Origin: Paratinospora sagittata | Taxonomy: Eukaryota; Streptophyta; Magnoliopsida; Ranunculales; Menispermaceae | NCBI GenBank assembly: GCA_035771175.1 | Contig: CM069597.1 | Location: 13,241,001-13,305,000 of the forward strand | Length of the DNA: 64,000 nt | Direction: 5' to 3' | Shown here: one piece after another, positions 10,863 through 22,460 of the stretch | Numbering within the stretch: position 1 is the stretch's first letter | Layout of the letters: each line of letters opens with the position of its first letter | The notes under the pieces: model-generated | Seen by the model: the letters and a program-made list of their open reading frames with translations, nothing else | Told to the model about the DNA's origin: nothing | Database searches by the model: none | Program-made: the position numbers and the translations under genes

Positions 10863-12729
10863 AGATGTCCGAAATTTTAGAACTTCATTTCGACATTGCG
10901 CGCTTGATGCACATCGAAATTTCGCGTTTAGATAGGTGTTTTCCACATAAAAATGCATGTCGAACTCAATTCTAACATCCCCGAGTCTATTTGACACACT
11001 GAACATAAAGTTATCATAAAATCAACGTGAAAACACTCGAAATAACATGCATGAAACATCAAACATACAATCAAACACAAGGCAAAATACATAGAGTTTG
11101 GGAAAACACACAAACGGGTTATGGGCTAGATGAAATCATTTCCAGGGCGCTACATAGAGTGGCGGAAAATATATTTGAATCATGTATTGAAAGTTAGATG
11201 TGAATTGCATATTGAGTTTTATAACATGTTACATGCCATGATTTTGTATAAATGCATATGTAACGCATGGATAGTTTACTCACTGGGCTTGTTATAGCTC
11301 ACCCACCCCCTTTTATCTCAGGTATTGATTACAAAGGCAAAATCAAGGCTCCAGAGAAGTGATCTGAGCCTGTTGATTGCTGATATAAGTATTGTGGATG
11401 GGGAGTTGGTTTTATATCATTTTATTTTGGATATGTATATGTATATAACACTAGACTATGTATAAAATGGTTAGTGAGTGTATGAATGTAAAAGATATAT
11501 GTGAATGATATTAAAAGTTGTAAGTGAGATTATGATTTTAATATCATGTGGTCAAATGTGTATGAATTATGTGGGATGTGATATGGGATGGAATATTTGA
11601 GTATATGTGGATGTGAATGGTTTATATGTATATATTGAGATTCATATGTTGAATTGTGAATGTCTTGAGGACTATCATGTGTATGTGGAACTTCAGATTT
11701 ATGGAGAGGTTCTGCCAAAGATTTTGAGTGTATTTTGCGTGTATTTTCTTTAAGAGAGAGGCTAACAGGGTATTATATACGTCTATGTATGATGTATATG
11801 GTATTATGTGCCAGACATGATGTTGCCCTACGGAGGGGGTCGTGACACTAATGTTTCTTCAGGATGCTAATGCAACCTTGTCAGAAAAATCAAAAAGTCT
11901 GAAAAATTTATTTGCATTGTGCACTGTTCTGATTATTTTTACTTTCATGTATGCACAGAGATTTCAAAAATTCTTCAACGTTATTGTTTACTCCATTTCC
12001 GTGAAAGTATTTGATTTGAATTTTGAAATCAAAGTGCCAAAATTTTGGGAGATTGAGAATCCAAACACTTTCTATATATTCAATGACTTATGAGCCGTTG
12101 AGAGACAGAACAAGTGAAAATATCTTTCCGCTATTACTCTTTGAATGTTATTCACTTATCTCGCTGTGATACTACTTTGATACACATTTTACCTTTCGAA
12201 TTTCTCGAATCAACTTCATATCTTTCAAAATCCTACGAAGGAAAATATGAGCAAGTAACCTCAACTCTTTTAGCCTAGATTCAAACTTCTATCCATTACT
12301 GAAACTGTGATTAACTGAGGTTCATTGATTACTCTGTAAGGATTTCTTTGATTCGTAGTAAAATAATCAAACTCTTATCATGTATTTGACTTGTGAAGTG
12401 ACGGTATGTCACTGTGATTTTGAGCTGGTTTGCTCAAGGTGAGATGGTTGTCTCACTCCCGTAAGTTGAGAAACTGCAGAGGTTTTATCCTCACCTAGGA
12501 AGAGAATTGATTAGTGGAGTTTGGAAAAAATCATAGTTGGAGAGATTAGGTAGTGGAGGTAGGCAAGAGTCGAACGATTATAAATCGTGTGTGTTCTCTA
12601 TTTATTTTTCAGTTATTGCTTAACACTCGTTGTAACTTGTTTAAACTAAAAATTGTAATTTTTATTGAGTTATATAACCTGCTAAGCCGTCCAATTCACC
12701 CCCGTCTTAGATATTTTTGGGCCAACAAT

Positions 12730-12741
12730 TGGTATCATAGC
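12730..12741 (+). other. primer-binding site of copia 2
   Basis: TGGTATCATAGC, three bases after the LTR end. It has one mismatch to the Met-tRNA complement seen in copia 1. Confidence 0.85.
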
Positions 12742-12780
12742 AGGTTATCTATCAAAGCATCTAACAATCTTTGATTATCT

Positions 12781-13673
12781 ATGGCAAAACAAAGTCTTAA
12801 GGATGTCACAACTCTCGGTAAAGGAAACTCCACCAATAGGCCTCCACTTTTCAAAGGAGAAAACTATCTCCATTGAAAAACTAGGATTAGATTCTATCTA
12901 AGAGCCCGAGATCTAGAAATGTGGGATGTTGTGATGAATGGTTATCCAACACTTACAAAAATAGTCGACGGTGTAGCTGTTCCCAAAGACTTAGATGAGT
13001 GGACAACAAAAGAAAAGAAGAGAGTTCTTATTGAATAACCAAGCTGTAAATATCATATTTTGCAGCCTATCTAGTGATGAGTTTAATAGAGTTAGTGCAT
13101 GTGATACAGCCAAAGAAATTTGGGAAAGACTTGATGTAATCCATGAGGGAACCTTACAAGTCAAGAAAGCGAGGCTTCAAATGTTGATCGAAACCTATGA
13201 GACCTATAGGATGGAAGAAACCAAAACTATTGCATATGCAGATGCTCGGCTTACCAAAAATGTGAATAAGATGAAGACCTTAGGAAAGATGTATGATCAG
13301 GAGAAAATTGTTAGGAAGTTTTTAAGAGGCTTACCAAAAATATGGGAACCCAAGGCCACGACCATTGAAGAAGCCAAAAACCTAGCCGAGTATACTTTCG
13401 ATGAACTATGTGGTTTATTATTGATGGTTCATGAGATGAAACTGAAAAATAACAAAGTCCAAACCAAGGTTGAGGATAAGGAAAGGAAAGCAATAGAATT
13501 GAATGTAGATACCGAATCTGAAACTACCTCAGAAAATGAGAGTAGAGATGAGGATATAGCTATGTTATCTAGGAAGTTTAATAAGTTAATTAGGAGAAAA
13601 GGAAAGGAAAGCTCAAGCTCTTAGATTCCACAAAGGAAAAAAGCTTGGAGCAAAACCTACTGAACTTATTTTC
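12781..13673 (+). pseudogene. copia 2 gag, N-terminal part (UBN2)
   Basis: Capsid part of the structural polyprotein. The ATG at 12781 follows the PBS as in copia 1. Codon 32 (12874-12876) is TGA where the family has Trp. A frame change near 13000 leads to a long open stretch 12995-13624 with the UBN2 blocks ACDTAKEIWERLDV and FLRGLPKIWEPKA, then an acidic, Ser-rich linker and MLSRKFNKLIRRKG. It stops at 13622 and is split by solo LTR C at 13674, just before the zinc knuckle. Confidence 0.88.
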
Positions 13674-15874
13674 TGTCGCGACCCCTCTCCGGGTGACATC
13701 ACGACCGGCACAGTACCCCAAATAATGCCACAATACGACAAAACCCGAGGCACTGGTAAGCCTCTACGAGGAAAGTACCTAATAAACTCAAATACATAAC
13801 CTGTATATAATTAAGATAATTGAACCAAAAATAAATAATACATCATCATCCAAATAATTATTCTAAGGTTCAATAATCCTCAAGACTATATGGAACTCAT
13901 CATAATAGTCCATCAAAATATCATAACTATCTATGTTTTATATACATAAGTACCTGTGATAGTTATATACAAATTCAAATAGCAAAACAATTAAAACTAG
14001 TCCCAAGTCCTAAAAAATATACAAGCCAAAACCTACATTCAAAAAGAATAAGAGGAAGGCCACACATACTTTAAGCCTTGTCCTTTCCTTTCTGATCTAA
14101 ACTTGAGAAAAGTAGGAAAAAATGGGGTGAGGTCAACTAGCTCAATAAATATTTTTCACAATAATCTCCACATATGCATTTATAAAAAAACATCTATGAT
14201 ATTTGAAATCTCATTCATAAACCAAATGCATCAATGAAAACTCATAATATACATGATTCCAAACTAAACATATGATTTATGCATCATTTCCATAAGAATC
14301 AAATATGCAAACTCTTTACCAAGAGGTCATGACAGAATAACACATTCATTTACTTCCCCCATTGGCCAATAGGTTCAGACCGGCACATTACCCATCACTA
14401 ATCCTCCTACTCTTCCATTCTTCAGTGCTTCGGAAAGTCTTTTCCACGGAGTACTAATTCAAGCATTCAGGTGGCACGTTTCCTTAAAGAACAAGCAAGT
14501 AGAAAGACAACAATGCCAAGGTATTTAATCCAAAACACCCAAGGCAATACTAATGCATAAACTCCATGCTCATGTTCTTAAAACACAATGCACAATATAT
14601 AATAGGATGCATACCATTCAACAATCCAATTTCATATAAATACAATGCTTTAAATGGAGAAATAAGGTAAAAAATGCTCACAAACAGTCCAATAGCCAAT
14701 TAAACAAATCAATTACATCCCAATTGGCCAATCAACTCACATAAACCTGAAATGAATCATATACATACACCAAATGATCAATTTCAAGTCAAGTATGCCT
14801 AAATACATAATTACTAACTCAAATCACATCTAATCCACACCAATTTGGATTAGAAACACCCAACACAATTTAATTGACCATTTCCAATTCAAATGCCTCA
14901 AAAGCCCTAATTTAGATAAATCTTTACATGGTCAAATTGAACTAAACACCATGCTACACCATGGAATTCATTAAATTGGCTCCATACTTTAATAAAGTAT
15001 GCCATAAACATCAACATAGCTCACATGCACACCATTTGAACACCTAAATCATAATAAATTCCATTAAAGTCTACATACATGCTAAGTTCCAATTATACAA
15101 GCTAAACTCATCAATAAAATGGAAACTCACCATTAAAACATGTATAACCACTCCAATTAATGGAATCTAAGCTTAAAGTTGGTAGGTTAGGGTTTCAAAT
15201 TCAAAAACCCTAACTTTACCCAGAAATGCAACTCATGCATGTGATCAAAACACTATACAATAGCAGAAAATCAACCTAATAAGCAAAACTAAGGAAGAAA
15301 TGGGGAAGAATTATCACCTTGGAAGCAAAGTTCACCAACCCTAGCTCCCAATCACCCAAAACCCCCCAAATTCCTCCACTCTTCTCCTTTCTTCTCTTCT
15401 TTCAGCTGCAAATGTTGCAAATGAGGAAGAAAAAAATGAGATTTCGCTTATATACCAAAGCTGGGCCCACTTGCAAATTTTTTTTAAAAAAAACTGCCCA
15501 GATGCAAGGAGCGCGCTTCTTAGCTCAAAATTGAGGAAAACAGGTCTCTTCCATTCCTAGAAAAATCCATATTTCAGTTTCATGCAAGGAGCACGCTTCT
15601 CTATTCAAGGAGCGCGCTTCTCCAATTACTAAAAAACTTCAACTCTTAGTTTTAAACAAGGAGCACGCTTATGCCATCCAGAAATTGAAAATTTACATGT
15701 CCAAGTGTATATCCACTTATACAATCATTCTAACAACAAAGAAACATGAAAATACACGTAAATACTTTGTATACACACAAAATACGAGTACTATACACAT
15801 AAAATACATACACAAGACCTAAAGTCAGGCATTTTACGTTATCATGACATCATATGTGAAAGTGGGTCGTTACA
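13674..15874 (-). mobile_element. solo LTR C, Tekay-like gypsy
   Basis: 2201 bp from TGTCGCGACCCC to GGGTCGTTACA with exact duplications ttttc (13669-13673 and 15875-15879). No internal region is present. It is the same family as LTR E. The minus-strand TATA is GGTATATAAGC (15446-15456). The upstream motif cluster at 15508-15668 has AAGGAGCGCGCTTCT at 15508 and 15606, and variants at 15587 and 15658. Inserted in the copia 2 gag. Confidence 0.92.
15446..15668 (-). promoter_or_regulatory. U3 promoter region of LTR C
   Basis: A minus-strand TATA box (15446-15456) with four AGGAGCGCGCTT-type motifs upstream of it on that strand (15508-15668). The layout is as in LTR B. Confidence 0.6.
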
Positions 15875-16358
15875 TTTTCTTTGATCGCAATAAACCAAGC
15901 CATGTTAGGAGTGACTGTCCTAACAGGTACAAAAGAGTTTCAGCACAAAGTATTGAAAGCCACTTGGGACGACACAAGTTCAAGTGAGAGTGATTCAAAT
16001 TCAGACCACAGAGCAGCGGTTTGCCTTATGGCAAGCAACGAGGTAAAATCTGAACCATTTAGTGATAATGATGATGTATTGAATTCTCATGCATATGATG
16101 TTGTTAAGGTCAAACTTGATAAAAAAAATTAGGAAAAACACAAATCTCAAAAAGAGTTTAGAAGAAGATGTTGAAGAGAATGAATCTTAACAAGAGGATC
16201 TTGATGAACTATCCGTAGAAAATGAACAACTCATGATAATGCTTGAGAAAATGAAAAATGAGAATGAGTTACTTAGAAAGAAAAAATGAAGACTTGGATA
16301 GCGTAGTGCACAAATTGACAAATGGATAAAAAATGTTTGATATGATTCCTTCCCTAAG
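15875..16358 (+). pseudogene. copia 2 gag, zinc knuckle and C-terminal tail
   Basis: Continues the copia 2 gag after LTR C. The zinc-knuckle context is clear (NKPSHVRSDCPNRYK, about 15891-15935) but the first two Cys positions read Phe and Arg, so metal binding is lost. It then has the Ser/Asp-rich block SSSESDSNSDH, FSDNDD and a Glu-rich coiled-coil-like tail matching copia 1 at 2060-2320, with stops and frameshifts from 16130. The frame is lost near 16345, where copia element 3 begins. Confidence 0.85.
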
Positions 16359-16359
16359 A

Positions 16360-16386
16360 TCATGGGGTTCCTTTTCCATAGGAACA
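16360..16386 (-). repeat. stub of copia 3 3' LTR
   Basis: On the minus strand this reads TGTTCCTATGGAAAAGGAAC then CCCATGATC. It matches the first bases of the copia 3 5' LTR (from 33003) and of solo LTR G (from 28228). Past this point the sequence is copia 2 gag, so nearly all of the 3' LTR is missing. Confidence 0.55.
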
Positions 16387-17668
16387 TCCATAAGAGATGG
16401 TGGATCAGAAATTTTTCTGTCTGAGTCAACACTAACTCTCTCTTGAACAGTTTCTTCAACAATAGCTTCAACAATAGTTTCAACAACTTCTGTTGAACCA
16501 ATTATCCTCATGTCCCTTACAAGAATATATCCCTCATATGAACGATATTTTGATGATTACAAGCCACATTATGTTTATAATAATATTGTATACATGACAC
16601 ATCTAATCTTACATGAAGGTTTCGAAGAATCAATGATGCATGGTAAAAGTGTTATCAAGATCTATTTGAAGGCCATGATCCTTTGAAGACATATTTTGTC
16701 GCAACCGGCACATTACCCCAGATAATGCCACAACCTAACAAAACCTGAGGCACTGATAGGCCTCTACTCGAAAAGTACCAAATAAACTCAAATACATAAT
16801 CTATATATGATCAAGATAATCGAACCAATAATGAATTAATACATCATCATCCGTAACATGATGTTATATGATCCATAATTTTAACATAAGATTCAATTAT
16901 CCTAAATATCAACATGAAACACCCAAAATAAAATTTCATCATTCCTCAGATTATCATATATAGACCAGAATCCATCACTACCTATGTTTTGTATACAATA
17001 GTATCTGTTAGTTATATACAAAAATAAGAGATCAAACATTTAGAACTAGTTCCCAAGTCCCCATAATTACATATCAAAACTTAAATTCAAAAGACGAAAA
17101 GGAAGGCTACACAAAATCTAAGCCTTGCCCTTTCCTCTCTAATCTGGACCTGAAAGAAAATAGGAAAAAATGGGATGAGCTCAACTAGCTCAATGAATAT
17201 TTTTCACAGTAATCTCCACATATGCATTTATGTAAAACATGTATGATACTTGCAATAACATTGATAAATTTAAATGCATCAATGAAATATATGATACATG
17301 CTTCCAAACTAAAGATATAATTATGCATCATTTTCATAAAAAATATGTAGAAAAGCCTCAACAGGAGGTCACATCAAGATAACATTGCCTACACTTCCCC
17401 CATTGCGCCATGGGTTCAAACCAGCATGTTACCCAACTAATCCTTCTACCCTTACACCCCTCAGTGATTCAGAAAGTCCTTTCTACAGAGTACAAATCCA
17501 AATACTCCGGCGACACATTTCCCCGAAGAACAAGTAAGTAGAAAGAAATCCAATGCCAAGGTATTTAATCCTAAATACCTAAGACCATTCCAATGCATAA
17601 AATCTGTGCTCATGATCATAAATACAATGCACATATATATAATAGGATGCATATCATTCAACAATTCA

Positions 17669-17674
<6 letters not shown>

Positions 17675-17746
<72 letters not shown>

Positions 17747-17752
17747 TATATA
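17675..17752. repeat. (TA)n microsatellite in LTR E
   Basis: About 39 TA units, broken once by CA near 17741. LTR C has no such run at the matching place, so it expanded after the two copies separated. Confidence 0.95.
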
Positions 17753-18654
17753 ATATATTGCTATAAATGGAGAATTAAGGTGAGAAATACTCACAACTAC
17801 AAAATTTTGCCTAAGTCCACAATTCTTAGCCAATTCACCAATACTTCAATTGTGTTCACAAATCCTCATTCAATTCATAATCAACGCTCTGCCATAAACA
17901 TTTTAGTTACTAACATGGAAATTCCAGCACATAATTATTTAATCAAATTAAGCATTTGATCACCAAATTAATCACTAACTGACCCAACTTACCCATATAT
18001 GGCCCATAAGTCATATATTTAACCAACTTACCCAATTCTCTAAATTTTCAACACACTGTTTCAGTTAATTATTCATCAATTGAACCATCACCCAACCCAG
18101 AATTTTATAACTTCTGTATCTAAAATTTTGTAACTCACAATTACCAAGTATCCAAGATTAATTCCAGCATTCAAACACATAAAAATACAACAAATTACCA
18201 ATGAAATTGGGTAGCAAAATACTCACCCATCAACTAGCAATCAAACTCCTATCGTTTCCTTCAAAGAATCATTCAAAATCCATTAATAACCTCAAGTTTC
18301 CAACTCCAATTCTAATCATGGAACCATGTGCATGTCACATATGTTGTACAAATGGAAGAAAGGAACTCAAATTTGTAATTTACACACCCAAAACCAGAAA
18401 TCTTACCCTTGTTTAGGAGCTCCAGCATCATCTTATTTCTTCTTTTCTTCTCATTTGCTCTGGAATTTTCAATCCAGCAAGTGTAAAATGAGTTTAAACA
18501 TCTAAATCAGTTTGCTAGCATATTTAATTGCACATGTTAGCTTGCCAGCAGGCTAGGTATGTGCCAAAACTATCCTTAGGTGGCTGCAATTAAGAGAGAC
18601 AAGTGTTGAGCAATAAATAAATAAATACATTTATTTAGTTCTTTAGTTATTTTA

Positions 18655-18680
18655 TTTTATTTTATTTTATTTTATTTTTT
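18655..18680. repeat. (TTTTA)n run in LTR E
   Basis: A short TTTTA pentanucleotide array within a longer A/T run near the U3 end of LTR E. No other function is seen. Confidence 0.7.
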
Positions 18681-19029
18681 AAAATTTCAGGCCCACCTAG
18701 AAGCGCATTTCTTGCACCCAAATTTCAAATTTCACTAAGTATTATCCACATCAAATACATACACAAGACCTAGAGTTGGGCATTCTTCGTCATCATGAAG
18801 TCATATGCGAAAAGTGGGTCGTTACATATTTTTATAAGATTAGAGTGTGCTTAGGTTGTAGAACATCTTTTATCATATGATTCAGCAATATGCATGATTG
18901 CATGATTTAGTCAAGTTGATTTTTTATCATTTACATTGAATTTTCTATGTTTGATTTGATCCGAAAGTACTAAGACTTTAATTGTGTTTATCAAGTTTTA
19001 AATTAAAAATCAAAATTATTTTTAAATGT

Positions 19030-19955
19030 CCATTAGGATGCTAATATGTTTTTTCAGGACACTAATGTCTCAGCAGCGCCCTCCTGGAGTTGGTAAGTCA
19101 GGACGCTGATGAAACATTAGGACGCTGATAGAGTTCAAGGTTGAAACGTTCATATCCATCAAGACGCTTACTTCATCAATATCGCCCTCATTGAGTCAAC
19201 CAATGTACTTGTCAGGATGCTGATTCAATATCAACTCACTGATTATTTTTTGAGTTTTTAATGATTTAAATCATTAAGGACGCTGATAGTTATAAGTTGG
19301 AAAACTTTCAAGACGCTACTTGAACAAGAAACGCCCTCACTAAATAACCAACTTAGTAACTCTCAGGACGCTGATCGTTCTTTATCATACTTATCGTTTT
19401 ACGAATTTAAACACGTTAAAAACATCAAGACGCTCATAACCTTAGCAGTGCCCTTATGTTTTACTTGTTTTAAACGTGTCAGGACGCTAACTTTTGATTA
19501 GCGCCCTCACAGCTTTTGTCATCATTAATATTTAAGTAAGTCAGGACACTTACATTCTTGTAGCGCTTCACTTCTCAGTTCAGCAGGATGCTTATGGTCC
19601 ATGGGCGCCCTCAATGAACAAAACGACAAAGTTGACATTATGTGGCAGGATGTTGATTGACCAATCAGGACGCTAATCCAACACTGTCACAAAGCTGATA
19701 CTTGCACTTTTCAAAAGAAAATTTTTAGAGCTAAGCAAAACTTTTTTAGAAATCTTTGAATCTTTTAAGAACGTTCAAATACTTTATCTGAACACTCATT
19801 TATCATGAATGATCAAAAGATTCAGGTATTATTGTCGTAATTGCACAGACTGAATCAAATCATTTTTGGGAAAGAATGTGTTCGTTGTTTTTGAAATAAC
19901 TTTGTGCGCCAAAATCTTCAAGTTCATTGCGTCACTGTTGTTTCTATATATATGC
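19030..19955 (+). promoter_or_regulatory. U3 of LTR D: GGACGCT/AGCGCCC cluster and TATA box
   Basis: Between 19030 and 19690 there are more than fifteen copies of AGGACGCTGAT-type motifs and complementary AGCGCCCTC-type motifs, roughly every 30-60 bases. A TATA box CTATATATATGC follows at 19944-19955. This is the clearest example of the cluster in a forward copia LTR. Confidence 0.65.
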
Positions 19956-22129
19956 TGCCTTGGAGCAGATCAAAACAATTATCAAATAGAAAATTAAAAA
20001 CTTCTTTCAAAATGTTTATCAGTTTTCACTTGTGTAAAACTTTTGGATGTTAATCTTCTACTCATTGCTTTAAACTCTCAATATTTTTGAAATACGTTAA
20101 GTCTTCTAGATTAATTAATCTTCATCTATATCTTGTCAAATAATCCATTAAAGAAGACGAAAGCTTTTTGAACCGGTTTTTAGTTGAACTTCATCATACA
20201 TATTTTGTTAAATATGTGCTAACAGAAGGTTCAATCCAAAGCTTTGTAAGTACCATTTTGATTCTAATTAAAGGGAATCATATCTCATCTTGTACCTTGG
20301 TTTTGTGACTGGATAGTCACTAGTTTAGAGCAAGTGTTGCTCAAGTTGTAATGATCATTCTCACACCTGAAAGTTGAGAAATGGTTATTCTCAAGCCCGT
20401 AAATTGAGAAGGTGTAACGGTTTGGTCTTCACCCATAAGAAGATCCTTAGTGGACTTTGGATAAATCTTAACTGAGGAGGTTAGGTAGTAGATGTAGGTG
20501 AGGCCGAACCATTCTAAATCTTTTGTGTCTTACTGTTATCATGTTTGATTTACCATACTTGTTTAATCTACTTTCATTATTTCATACATTTTAAAGAAAG
20601 GTTATAATCTGTTGAGTGTCCAATTCACCCCCCCCTGTCGGACACATCTGGGCCAACAGCTTCAACATCTTCTCGAGCTATCACAAGTTTTTCAACAATA
20701 ACATGAGCAATCTGGCTGACTTCCTTCATGATATCATCAGTAGCCTATTCAATTTGCTCAGCTTGTTTACTCTAAACATCTTGCTCCATTTGAACATCTT
20801 CCATGACTTGTTCAGCATGAGCCTTAGTTTGAACTTCTTCAGCTTGAACTATTTGAGCTTCAACATGTTCAACTTGAGCTTCTACAGGATGATCATCTGG
20901 ATGATCAGCATGCTCATTAAAACCATGAACAACTTCTTCTTCAGCACGACTAGCATGGTTTTTTTGCTCAATCTAAGCCTTTTCCTTTTCACTAGATTCC
21001 ACTCCTTGTGGAACTTCTGCCATTGGGAACCATTTCTTCAATGCAAGAACATAGGCATATCTCATAAACTTCACAGTCATTTGTCCAATGCAATGATATC
21101 TACTAGCTTCTTTAACATCTTCTCCACTGAAGTTAATTCTACTTCTCTCAAACAATGTGGTGACGTACATTCCGAAGGGAAGACCTCCTCCTTTACTGAC
21201 CACAGTGTCGATGATGTGGATGAGAATGTGGGCGAGATTGATCTTCTTATTCTTGAGAATGCTCCATGTCAAGAAAAAATCCAGCTCATTTACATTGCCC
21301 CTACTTCCTAACTTGGGCTGAATGATATGGGTTATGATGTTATGGATAATTCTGGGAATTGGTTGGCGAGCTTTTTATCAACACTCACATGATCCTTCTT
21401 TCTGGATATGAGGTTCGAGGCTGAAAGGTTGTCATAGCTTGGCAATGGAAATTTACCTTTAGTGAAAGAAAGTATATGAGCACTTTCATCATTAGGTAGT
21501 GAAAATGTTTCAGAGAAGAATTGAGGAGAAATCTATACAGATTTTTCTTTAACCTTGGATTGTCTCACAAGTCCTGATTTGGGTTTCTCTTGAAAATTTT
21601 GGAAGAATTGACTAACTAGATTTCGATACCATCTAGAATGGTTCGTGAGAAGTTTGGTCCAACCGTAGAACTCAAACAAAGGCAGCATATCGAGGTGTGC
21701 ATTAGTGAAGAAATCAAAATCAACAAAATAACCGTCAATAACGACTCGGTTGGCAAGCCTTTTAGCTTGAACTTCCTACTTGGATTTCTAGGTTGAAGAA
21801 GATGGTTAAGGAACATCAATTGAAGTTTCAACTGGAGATGGGTTAACAGGTTCGGAGGCGATGGGTGCCTCAGCAGGTTCTGCTTGAGATTCCACTATTC
21901 TTTGTCTCACTCTCATTGATGCAGGTGGTGAAGGTGACGAAGCCCTCTTTCTAGTTGAGAAAGTGCATAGCTTCTTGGTTTTGGGTGCCATTAATAAAAA
22001 TGGTGATTAATAGAAATGACTCGATGAAAACTTGTGAAATGGGGATCAAAAGGTTTGAAATTTAACAGAGATCAAGTTTTTACCTAAAAATTAAAGAATG
22101 GCTATGGTGAAATCGACTGAGCGTAGGAG

Positions 22130-22460
22130 TAGCAGGGGTTTTGGTACGAGTTCTCGGTTCGTTCAGAGTGAGCGTCCTAGGCTATCAACAGATGAGAATG
22201 ACGACTAAGTCACCCTATTCGAATATATATACTACCCTAATAGTAAGCGTGTTCCTGACACACTTCATGTGCTACAACCTATTGAACATTAGCGTCTTAA
22301 TGCCTCTATTGCTTAAACAGACCAACGTCCTCTCTGGAAATAAGCGTCCTTGAACAACTGATAGCTTTGTGTGTATTAGTGTCCATGTATTCAACGAGCG
22401 TCTTACTAACGCAACAGTAGCGTCCTAAAGCGCTATTAGCGTCTTTCTGGATAGTTATAC
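22130..22460 (-). promoter_or_regulatory. U3-like motif cluster and TATA upstream of the copia 3 envelope-like ORF
   Basis: Read on the minus strand, GGACGCT-type motifs (plus-strand AGCGTCCT at 22171, 22340 and 22418; variants at 22288, 22323, 22396 and 22436) surround a TATA-like GTAGTATATATATTCG (about 22221-22236). The ORF ATG is about 230 bases further on at 21991. This resembles the U3 promoter of the copia LTRs but without the R/U5 tail or LTR ends, so it may be an internal promoter for the second ORF. Confidence 0.45.

Larger units (their letters stand above)
8126..11154 (-). mobile_element. solo LTR B, Tekay-type gypsy
   Basis: 3029 bp from TGTGACGACCC to GGGCGCTACA, flanked by tagaa (8121-8125) and tagag (11155-11159), a duplication with one change. 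It has no internal region. It shares long blocks with the gypsy 1 LTR, such as the 'tccaattaaacaatcccc' segment at about 9871 (also near 37172 and 45119), which fixes its minus orientation and relates it to Tekay. A minus-strand TATA-like element is at 10592-10603. Low-complexity repeats of about 120 bp ('ctctagagaagtcagcttgg', from 8960 to 9250) are tandem. Confidence 0.88.
6730..11847 (+). mobile_element. solo LTR A, Tekay-type gypsy (interrupted by LTR B)
   Basis: Begins TGTAACGCCCC and ends GGGGGTCGTGACA, flanked by the exact duplication ctaat (6725-6729 and 11848-11852). Removing LTR B leaves about 2.1 kb with no PBS, polypurine tract or coding, so it is a solo LTR from LTR-LTR recombination. 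The same family recurs as LTR I (52316-55523). A run of GCGCGCTCC-like motifs lies at 6945-7075. It sits in the copia 2 5' LTR and splits one of its GGACGCTAAT motifs. Confidence 0.9.
5970..12727 (+). repeat. copia 2 5' LTR, interrupted by solo LTRs A and B
   Basis: Starts TGTTATTACAATAATC and ends GGGCCAACA, followed by the PBS. Without insert A it is about 1.64 kb. U3 holds repeats of GGACGCT with AGCGCCC-like partners at 6415-6727 and 11848-11880. A TATA-like TCTATATATT is at 12071-12080, and the conserved R/U5 tail with 'aggtagtggaggtagg' and 'caattcacccccgtctta' runs to the end. Confidence 0.85.
16697..18826 (-). mobile_element. solo LTR E, Tekay-like gypsy
   Basis: 2130 bp from TGTCGCAACCGGC to GGGTCGTTACA with exact duplications tattt (16692-16696 and 18827-18831). 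Same family and orientation as LTR C. It contains a long (TA)n run at 17675-17752. It is the deepest layer of nesting in the window. Confidence 0.92.
16491..20658 (+). mobile_element. solo LTR D, SIRE-type copia (interrupted by LTR E)
   Basis: Begins TGTTGAACCAATTATCC and ends GGGCCAACA, flanked by acttc (16486-16490) and gcttc (20659-20663), one mismatch. About 2.03 kb without E. U3 holds the GGACGCT/AGCGCCC cluster (19030-19690), a TATA box CTATATATATGC (19944-19955) and the R/U5 tail with 'gccgaaccattctaaatc'. It splits the acidic tail of the copia 3 envelope-like ORF. Confidence 0.88.
16387..21991 (-). pseudogene. copia 3 envelope-like / 'putative plant transposon protein' ORF
   Basis: Starts at ATG 21991 (MAPKTKKLCTFSTRKRASSP). 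It is a basic, Pro/Ser/Glu-rich N-terminus followed by a globular region recognisable as the 'putative plant transposon protein' type, found in SIRE envelope-like ORFs and many plant non-autonomous elements. Key segments are LFEFYGWTKLL (about 21655-21690), KKINLAHILIHIIDTVVSKG (about 21194-21253) and GMYVTTLFERS (about 21140-21175). A long acidic, Ala/Gln/Glu/Val-rich tail (20960 to 20664) is cut by solo LTR D and resumes at 16490-16387 (VVETIVEAIVEETVQE). At least four frameshifts or stops break it. Function is not established; no clear signal peptide or membrane segment is seen. Confidence 0.65.

Noticed and set aside
9588..10935. Small ORFs in LTR B
   Set aside because: Low-complexity or motif-cluster translations within an LTR, with no domain.
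17606..17959. Ile/Tyr-rich ORF
   Set aside because: It is translation of a TA microsatellite. The same holds for 57308-57568.
20616..21311. Plus-strand 231-codon open frame
   Set aside because: It is antisense to the copia 3 envelope-like ORF, whose minus-strand frames give the recognisable protein.
22080..22370. Plus-strand open stretches with a basic, Ser/Arg-rich start (MAMVKSTERRSSRG) divergent from the envelope-like ORF
   Set aside because: Interrupted by many stops, matches no family I know, and overlaps the GGACGCT-type motif cluster on the other strand, which explains the sequence better.
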